Origin: an uncultured Clostridia bacterium
GTDB taxonomy: Bacteria > Bacillota > Clostridia > Christensenellales > UBA1242
Assembly: GCA_934757865.1 (NCBI GenBank)
Contig: CAKVLS010000012.1
Span: 1-36,499, forward strand
Direction of reading: 5' to 3'
Length of the DNA stretch: 36,499 bases
The notes under the pieces were generated by a model. That model was not told the origin of the DNA. It did no database searches and saw nothing but the letters and a program-made list of their open reading frames with translations. The translations under genes were made by a program, and so were the position numbers. Below are positions 31,601 through 36,499 of this stretch, piece by piece (the first letter of the stretch is position 1; every line of letters begins with the position of its first letter).

Positions 31601-32116
31601 ATGGGTGTGTTATTAGCAAAAAGAAAAGAGAGTTTATCTCTTGCAGAAATTAAAGCAATTGAATTAGAAACACAAATTGCTAAACTAGGTATAAAATTAC
31701 CACAAAAATATAATCGCTATGGAACTGCTAGGGCTTATCAATTGTCAAGTGAAATAATGGATGATATTACAAAAGGAAATCACCTATATTTTGCAAAAGA
31801 CCATATTGAAAATTACCAAGCAAGGCAAGATTATTTTAACAATGCGATAAGCAAATTACATTGTTTGGCTAGCCATGTTACATTTTTATGTGAATTAGTC
31901 GACCCTAATCTTGATATTTCACAAGAAGATGTTAAAAATCAACAACAAAGCAATAATGCTAATGTTGATAACAATAAGCCAAAACCTAAAAAGATAAAAA
32001 TTAAACCAAAAGATTGGTATAAAATTGCAAATCTAATAAACGAGTGTATGGCTTATGTTAAAAAACTTAAAGATAGCGATGTAACAAGAATGGAAAGTTT
32101 TATATCAAAAAATTAG
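31601..32116 (+). CDS. avd: Avd-like DGR accessory protein
   Basis: A 171-residue, mostly helical, basic protein lying between VR2 and TR, the place of avd (accessory variability determinant) in DGRs. Avd proteins form pentameric four-helix barrels that bind the TR RNA and the reverse transcriptase. Helices are predicted at about 13-32, 42-58, 64-98 and 135-168, separated by a Gln/Asn/Lys-rich linker (about 103-132), which makes it longer than the usual 110-130 residues. The Lys-rich KPKPKKIKIKPK stretch could bind RNA. Assignment rests on position, fold pattern and basicity rather than on a distinctive motif. Confidence 0.72.
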   Translation: MGVLLAKRKESLSLAEIKAIELETQIAKLGIKLPQKYNRYGTARAYQLSSEIMDDITKGNHLYFAKDHIENYQARQDYFNNAISKLHCLASHVTFLCELVDPNLDISQEDVKNQQQSNNANVDNNKPKPKKIKIKPKDWYKIANLINECMAYVKKLKDSDVTRMESFISKN

Positions 32117-32139
32117 GTGCATAATTGTATATCACGCAC

Positions 32140-32263
32140 AGGTCGAGCAACAATTGGTGGTTGCGTTCCCCTTACTCGGGCAACGACACTAATTTCTGCT
32201 ATGTCAACAACAATGGATATGTCAACAACAACAATGCGAGCAACACGAACTATGTGCGCCTTG
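32140..32263 (+). repeat. DGR template repeat TR
   Basis: A 124-nt non-coding template ending 205 bp before the RT start. It is rich in AAC/AAT codons when read in the VR frame (CAACAACAAT, AACAACAACAATGCG), the design that lets adenine mutagenesis give many residues without stop codons. It has no start or stop of its own. Both VR copies derive from it by changes at A. TAC at the third VR-frame Tyr of TR is TGC in both VRs. Confidence 0.95.
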
Positions 32264-32468
32264 ATTCCATTAGTAAACAAAAATTATACCCGGGCGAAGT
32301 AACAGGCAGTGAAAGCGGGTTTTTGTATAATAGAAGGAATTATGCTTCCTTGCAAAAAGTAGTCACCAAGTTGTGGCTATTTTTATTGCTAAAATTTGCA
32401 CTTTGATATGTTTGGCAAGTTTTTGCCAGCAACATTTAGGGGTAACCCACAAAGGAGATTTAACAACA
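32264..32468 (+). ncRNA. TR-RT spacer: structured part of the DGR RNA
   Basis: This 205-bp gap has no gene. It holds a terminator-like hairpin, AAAGTAGTCAC/GTGGCTATTTT (32356-32384), and a second hairpin, TGGCAA-GTTT-TTGCCA (32413-32428). In studied DGRs the sequence between TR and RT is part of the RNA that primes and organises mutagenic cDNA synthesis. The first hairpin could also end the TR transcript. Confidence 0.6.
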
Positions 32469-33476
32469 ATGATTGGTCAAACATTTGATGAGGTTTTTAG
32501 TTTTAGAAACCTTTATCTTTCATGTAAAAAGTGTTATAAGGGTGTAAATTGGAAAACCAGCACCCAAAAGTATAGACTAAACGCTTTATGTAATGTTGCA
32601 AAAACTTACAATGAATTGAAAGTCGGGAAATATAAAAGCAAAGGTTTTTATGTTTTTCGTAGAAGAGAAAGAGGGAAAGATAGAACAATAAAATCAATAC
32701 ACATAAGTGAAAGGGTGGTTCAAAAGTGTTTATGTGATAATTGTCTTGTGCCGGTTCTTTCAAAATCTCTAATCTATGATAATGGGGCTTGCTTAAAGGG
32801 TAAAGGGCTTAATTTTACAACCGAAAGATTGAAAGCCCATTTACAGCAATATTATAGAAAAAATAATTATAGCAATAAAGGTTTTGTATTAACCTTTGAT
32901 TTTTCAAAGTTCTTTGAAAGTATACCACATGAAATGTTAAAACAAAAAGTGGCAAAGAAAATACAAGACCCTAAAATAATAAGTTTATACAATTACTTTA
33001 TTGACCAATTTGAAAATAATGTTGGATTGGGGTTAGGTAGCCAAATTTCACAAATAAGTGCATTGTTTTATATTAGTAATTTTGACCATTATATTAAGGA
33101 AAAATTACATATTAAGTATTATGGGCGTTATATGGATGATGGCTATCTTATACACCAAGATAAAGAATATTTGAAATTTTGTTTAAGGGAAATTTCAAGT
33201 TTAGCCACAGAAATGGGGCTTAAAATAAACCTTAAAAAGACAAGAATAACAAAACTAGAAAATGGCTTTATGTTCTTAAATAGGCATTGGTATTTAACTG
33301 AAAAAGGATATGTTAAAACTAAACCAAGCCATAAAACAATGGTTAGATTAAGGAGTAAATATAGAAAATTAAAAACCTTTGCAAGCGATGAACAAATTAA
33401 GGCTTTTTTAGGTTCTGTTAGTGGTTTTCTAAAATTTTATAAAAATGAGAGGTTGTTTAATTATGTCAAAACATAA
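32469..33476 (+). CDS. DGR reverse transcriptase
   Basis: A 335-residue RT from ATG 32469 (AAAGGAG at 32451-32457); an upstream in-frame ATG at 32373 lies in the RNA spacer and lacks a site. Catalytic motifs: FDFSKFF (143-149, first Asp D144), LGSQISQ (189-195) and YMDD (221-224, codons 33129-33140). The LGxxxSQ block replaces the usual QGxxxSP and is diagnostic of DGR RTs, linked to error-prone copying of adenines. C-terminal LNLKKTRI and FLNRHWYL thumb-like blocks follow. No maturase or endonuclease domain is present, which excludes a group II intron. It overlaps the next gene by 14 bp. Confidence 0.95.
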   Translation: MIGQTFDEVFSFRNLYLSCKKCYKGVNWKTSTQKYRLNALCNVAKTYNELKVGKYKSKGFYVFRRRERGKDRTIKSIHISERVVQKCLCDNCLVPVLSKSLIYDNGACLKGKGLNFTTERLKAHLQQYYRKNNYSNKGFVLTFDFSKFFESIPHEMLKQKVAKKIQDPKIISLYNYFIDQFENNVGLGLGSQISQISALFYISNFDHYIKEKLHIKYYGRYMDDGYLIHQDKEYLKFCLREISSLATEMGLKINLKKTRITKLENGFMFLNRHWYLTEKGYVKTKPSHKTMVRLRSKYRKLKTFASDEQIKAFLGSVSGFLKFYKNERLFNYVKT

Positions 33477-33750
33477 ACTAAAAGATGATTTCCAAATTAC
33501 AGCAAGCAATATTGTTATTGTTCCAAATAAAGTGTATGTTGAAAACAATGTGCTTTATTTAATTAACAATGATGAAACTGTTAAGTTTGAGGGTGGTGAA
33601 TGGTTTATTAAAACACCTTTAACAGAAAATGTATATATTCCTCTTGGGCTTGGGGCTCTTCCTACATACTACATTGAAGATGCAGCAAATGTTCAAGATA
33701 TTGATGCTTTTAATTTGCTGTTTGAAACTTGCGATGAAGAAACCATCTAA
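33463..33750 (+). CDS. Small beta-rich protein after the RT, unknown
   Basis: A 95-residue protein from ATG 33463 (GAGAGG upstream) overlapping the RT end. It has alternating strands (FQITASNIVIVPNKVYVENNVLYLINNDETVKFEGGEWFIK) and an acidic C-terminus. No family recognised. Overlap suggests co-expression with the DGR. Confidence 0.5.
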   Translation: MSKHKLKDDFQITASNIVIVPNKVYVENNVLYLINNDETVKFEGGEWFIKTPLTENVYIPLGLGALPTYYIEDAANVQDIDAFNLLFETCDEETI

Positions 33751-33862
33751 TTGTATTACTTTACTTGTTGAGTATGTCAAGGATGGGGTTTACCATAGGG
33801 AATATAAAACTTTTACAAAAAAAGAATATAAAAAAATGCTTAAAAAAGCAAAAAAGGAGTAA
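33734..33862 (+). CDS. Small 42-residue basic protein
   Basis: ATG 33734 opens a 42-codon frame (MKKPSNCITLLVEYVKDG...) overlapping the previous stop by 17 bp, with a Lys-rich C-terminus (KEYKKMLKKAKKE). It ends 2 bp before the next start; AAAGGAG, used by the next gene, lies inside its end. Unknown function. Confidence 0.45.
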   Translation: MKKPSNCITLLVEYVKDGVYHREYKTFTKKEYKKMLKKAKKE

Positions 33863-33864
33863 TT

Positions 33865-34224
33865 ATGTTACAAAGCGTTAATTTGAAAGAAGAATACAGA
33901 GTTATTGAAGATAAGGTTTATGCAGTATTGCCAGAAACCGGGAAGAAAAGGCTTGTCGATGCTTGTCGTGTTAGAATTGAATTAGCACAAGAAAATGCAG
34001 AATTAGCACAAAAAAAGGAATTATTAGAAAATGAGTTGCGAGATGTTACAAGGCAATTGGCTAATAATACCAAACTTGATAATCAAATTGCTGCACTTGG
34101 TTACTGTAAAATTGATAAACCAATTTATAAAAGAATAGATGGTATTGTTATTTACGACAATAAGTCGCAACCAATAGTAGAATCTTATACACATCAAAAT
34201 GGTTGCCCATCAAAGCGAGGTTAA
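33865..34224 (+). CDS. Coiled-coil protein, unknown
   Basis: A 119-residue protein with a beta-like start (YRVIEDKVYAVLPETGKKRLVDACRV), a central coiled coil (ELAQENAELAQKKELLENELRDVTRQL, about 38-66) and a C-terminal strand region with one Cys pair. Preceded by AAAGGAG. It leads the membrane-protein cluster; possible chaperone or lysis accessory, not shown by sequence. Confidence 0.5.
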   Translation: MLQSVNLKEEYRVIEDKVYAVLPETGKKRLVDACRVRIELAQENAELAQKKELLENELRDVTRQLANNTKLDNQIAALGYCKIDKPIYKRIDGIVIYDNKSQPIVESYTHQNGCPSKRG

Positions 34225-34225
34225 T

Positions 34226-34810
34226 ATGGTAGAGATATTTCAAACTATATTGCAATACCCATTGCAATTTTTAGCAGGTTTAGGAATTAGTGGAGGTGCT
34301 ATTTATAGTGCCTTTTCTTTTTCAAAATGGCTTATTTCACTATTTACCAAGAAAAGCCAAAAAGCAAAAGAAATTTTGAATAGACAGGCAATAGCAGACA
34401 CTATCATCAATGCAGTTGGTGGTATTGATAATTTTATTGATAAAATTGCAGATAAAGTTATTGAAAAATTCACCACAAATAAAACAATTGATGAATTTAA
34501 GCAAGTGTTACAAAAGATTTCAAGTAAGAATGATTGCCCAATTGAATTAAAAGCATATATTGAAACAGTGCTTAGTCAAAGTGGTAGTGAACAATTAAGT
34601 TTGCTTTATGAACAAACAAAAGCAACTTTAATAGAAATGGCAAAAGAGAAAACTTTGTCAGTAATTGATGATGGCGAGAAAGCCCTTGAGGATGAAAACG
34701 TTACACCAGAAACAAAAACAATAGAACAAGCCCAGACTATTGTTGAACAAGATATTAAAGAAGAAACTAAACCTAAACCAGAAAAGGATGAAGATATAGA
34801 CTATGTTTAA
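34226..34810 (+). CDS. Single-TM protein with long helical tail (holin/Rz-like candidate)
   Basis: A 194-residue protein from ATG 34226 (GCGAGG upstream). It has one hydrophobic segment at about residues 8-40 (YPLQFLAGLGISGGAIYSAFSFSKWLISLF), then a long soluble helical domain and an acidic, Pro/Glu/Lys-rich C-terminus (about 150-194). Its place after the tail module is where lysis genes usually sit, but no holin family is recognised. It overlaps the next gene by 8 bp. Confidence 0.5.
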   Translation: MVEIFQTILQYPLQFLAGLGISGGAIYSAFSFSKWLISLFTKKSQKAKEILNRQAIADTIINAVGGIDNFIDKIADKVIEKFTTNKTIDEFKQVLQKISSKNDCPIELKAYIETVLSQSGSEQLSLLYEQTKATLIEMAKEKTLSVIDDGEKALEDENVTPETKTIEQAQTIVEQDIKEETKPKPEKDEDIDYV

Positions 34811-35255
34811 GAAAATTTGGCAAAAATTTTTGAACTTATGCAAAACTAGGTGGGCATATTTAATAAGTATAGTTTTTATTTGGTTAATACCAATTATTAT
34901 GCTTAATGAATATGTGGCACTAACAGAAACAAACATTGCTTTCAAAATAACCTTTATGGGTTGTTTAGTTTTGTTAGTAGTGTTTTTTGCTTTTCGTAAA
35001 AAGATTTTTGCCTTAATTCACAAACAACCCCATGGTATTATCCGTGGGGTTTTGTTATGTGTTCACAAAGCCATTACTTATGGCTTGTTTTTGGGCGTAT
35101 TGTGGGCTGTTAGCACTTTTAGTGGTAAATTATACTATTGGTGGTTATTGTGTGGCATATCAATGATATTTGGCTTGATTTTTATAATGATAGATGAACA
35201 CTTGGCATCTAAAAAGGCAAAGGAGGACAAAACTAATGAAACCGATAAAAATTAA
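34803..35255 (+). CDS. Four-TM membrane protein (holin-like candidate)
   Basis: A 150-residue integral membrane protein with helices at about 17-37, 45-65, 80-103 and 110-132, a positive N-terminus and a charged C-terminus (KKAKEDKTNETDKN). Size and place fit a holin, but four helices and the lack of a known motif leave this open. It overlaps the next gene's start by 20 bp. Confidence 0.5.
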   Translation: MFKKIWQKFLNLCKTRWAYLISIVFIWLIPIIMLNEYVALTETNIAFKITFMGCLVLLVVFFAFRKKIFALIHKQPHGIIRGVLLCVHKAITYGLFLGVLWAVSTFSGKLYYWWLLCGISMIFGLIFIMIDEHLASKKAKEDKTNETDKN

Positions 35256-36417
35256 GTATGGCAAAGGCAAGCAATTGCTAATAACTAGGGATGTTCTCAA
35301 AGTTGGTATTGGCTTAATTATAATTATTGGCGATGCTTTATTGGCAGGTATAATCCAATTATTTGAATTTGGCTTTGATATGAGTTATTTATTCTCATCG
35401 GAGTTTTGGACTGCCTATTCAATTAAACTTGTTATATCTTATGTTGCATTGTTTGGTGCTTATGTTATAAGAAAAGTGAAAAATAGGCATAATCCCAAAT
35501 TTGTTGTTCAAAGAGAAAGAATAAAGGACTGCAAAAAAGAAATTGTTAAGGCTAAAAAAATAGGTGTATGCAAAAATTGGTTAAAATTTGTATTTAATTA
35601 CAAAAAGAAAGTTGAAATATACCAAGAAATTATAACCAAAAAATATGAAAAACTTATTTTTACCGAGCCAGAGAAACCAAACAAAGATGATTATGATATG
35701 GAAACTTGGCTTGGAAAACGCAAATACAAAAGGGCAATGCTAATTTATAACAAAAAGTATAAAAAGTATGCAAAATCCGAAAGTTTGCGTAAATATTATG
35801 AGGAACAATTAACTGTTTGTGAGATACATTTGCAGATAATCCAAGCATATAAAGAACACAATATTGAAAAAGCAAAGTCTTTACAAAAACAAATTGAAAA
35901 CATTGATTGTATGAAAAATTATAAATTGCATTATAAAAGCGTTACATACAACAGGCTTTTTAATGTGGATTTGGGAAATGTTAAGCATGATGATAGTATT
36001 GAATACAATGAGGCAAGCATTTTATTTAAGAAAATACTCCCAGCAATATTTGGGGGCTTGATTAGTGTTGCCTTACTAACATCTGTTATTGTTCATACAA
36101 AATCATTTACAGCGGAAACTGTGCTTTTAATAGCATTAAACTTAATTGTAATGATTTGGTTTGTTTTTACAGGCATAAGACTAGCAGATAGTTTTGTTCT
36201 TGGCGTTGTTTACACAGCAGATTCTAATAGGATTATGATTTGTGAGGAATTTTTAGAAGATAGTGCATTAAATGGTGATGCTTGGGTTGAAAACATTGAC
36301 ACAGACACCGACACGGATGTTGAAGAGGAGCAAAATGAAACAGCCGGGTCTACACAAATAGAAAATGTGGAAGAAATAGAAGATATAAAAATCCCACATG
36401 TTAGGGCTCCAAAGTAG
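35236..36417 (+). CDS. Large membrane protein with cytoplasmic helical domain, unknown
   Basis: A 393-residue protein; ATG 35236 is chosen for the perfect AAAGGAGG 9 bases upstream. Two N-terminal transmembrane helices (about 20-43 and 60-82), a highly charged helical middle of about 185 residues (Lys/Glu/Tyr-rich) and two C-terminal helices (about 268-290 and 298-322) are followed by an acidic tail with a DTDTDTD run. No enzyme motif is visible. It is the last gene before the circle junction, 5 bp from the VTT-domain gene, so the two membrane proteins may be co-expressed. Confidence 0.55.
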   Translation: MKPIKIKYGKGKQLLITRDVLKVGIGLIIIIGDALLAGIIQLFEFGFDMSYLFSSEFWTAYSIKLVISYVALFGAYVIRKVKNRHNPKFVVQRERIKDCKKEIVKAKKIGVCKNWLKFVFNYKKKVEIYQEIITKKYEKLIFTEPEKPNKDDYDMETWLGKRKYKRAMLIYNKKYKKYAKSESLRKYYEEQLTVCEIHLQIIQAYKEHNIEKAKSLQKQIENIDCMKNYKLHYKSVTYNRLFNVDLGNVKHDDSIEYNEASILFKKILPAIFGGLISVALLTSVIVHTKSFTAETVLLIALNLIVMIWFVFTGIRLADSFVLGVVYTADSNRIMICEEFLEDSALNGDAWVENIDTDTDTDVEEEQNETAGSTQIENVEEIEDIKIPHVRAPK

Positions 36418-36422
36418 GTTGT

Positions 36423-36499
36423 ATGAAAAAAAGTATATTGAAAACCATACTAATGGTTGTTGTTTTAGTAAGCATTTTTATAGGTGCTTATTTTTTATT
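36423..36499 (+). repeat. Terminal direct repeat of bases 1-77 (circular closure)
   Basis: The last 77 bases are identical to the first 77, so the VTT-domain gene start is present twice. Exactly 77 is a common de Bruijn assembler k-mer length, so this is most simply assembly overlap of a circular or circularly permuted molecule of 36,422 bp rather than a biological terminal repeat. Confidence 0.9.

Noticed and set aside
32117..32406. Open frames across TR in two registers
   Set aside because: They are translations of the non-coding template repeat and spacer, have no ribosome binding site, and look protein-like only because TR mirrors the VR coding sequence.
32469..33476. Group II intron or retron reverse transcriptase
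   Set aside because: No maturase or endonuclease domain, intron ends or msr/msd; LGxxxSQ plus TR/VR pairs identify a DGR.

Overview
The window is one circular, low-GC tailed-phage genome of about 36.4 kb, not a host chromosome piece. Bases 1-77 are repeated exactly at 36423-36499, so the ends close on each other inside the first gene. Every gene I accept lies on the + strand, nearly all have an AGGAGG-type ribosome binding site, and genes are packed with 1-20 bp overlaps. Strong Shine-Dalgarno sites, AT richness and the gene families (PBSX-type terminase, SPP1-like portal, GP20-type scaffold, ArpU/RinA-like late regulator) point to a phage of an anaerobic, probably gut-dwelling Bacillota. The code looks standard: TAA and TAG dominate as stops, TGA is used once, and Trp is always TGG.

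Layout. 1-1844: an accessory TVP38/TMEM64-type membrane protein and an IS481-like DDE transposase, each with its own terminator. 1845-2194: control region with nested inverted repeats, a consensus promoter (TTGACA-17-TATAAT) and two terminator-like hairpins. 2195-7529: early operon with a ribbon-helix-helix protein, YqaJ exonuclease, a hypervariable DUF6273-like protein, DUF1351, RecT, a DUF6291 protein and an ArpU-like regulator. 7510-12747: DNA-modification cassette with an adenine methyltransferase, a frame-interrupted C5 methyltransferase, a PAPS-reductase-like PP-loop protein, small Cys-rich proteins and a phage-encoded S-adenosylmethionine synthetase. 12758-13066: terminator, second promoter and attenuator-like hairpin. 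13067-20172: packaging and head genes, interrupted at 18241-18520 by a structured non-coding region. 20283-31551: connectors, an unusually short tail module with no long tape measure, collagen-like fibre and tip proteins. 31601-33476: a diversity-generating retroelement (DGR). 33463-36417: small proteins and three membrane proteins, where lysis genes would be expected but none is recognisable.

The most interesting biology is variability. The DGR (Avd-like protein, template repeat TR, reverse transcriptase with YMDD and LGxxxSQ) has two variable repeats. VR2 ends the tail-tip gene next to it. VR1 ends a protein in the early recombination operon, 28 kb away on the linear map but about 6 kb across the circle junction. 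By hand alignment VR2 differs from TR at 11 positions, all TR adenines; VR1 differs at 14, of which 13 are adenines. Both VRs are followed at the same distance by a hairpin with a GAAA loop that TR lacks. Separately, three poly-G tracts (G8, G8, G10) lie inside the two methyltransferase genes and a small membrane-protein gene; in this copy one tract puts the C5 methyltransferase out of frame. This looks like slipped-strand phase variation in a phage that also makes its own SAM. No integrase, classical repressor, polymerase, helicase, tape measure or endolysin was recognised.
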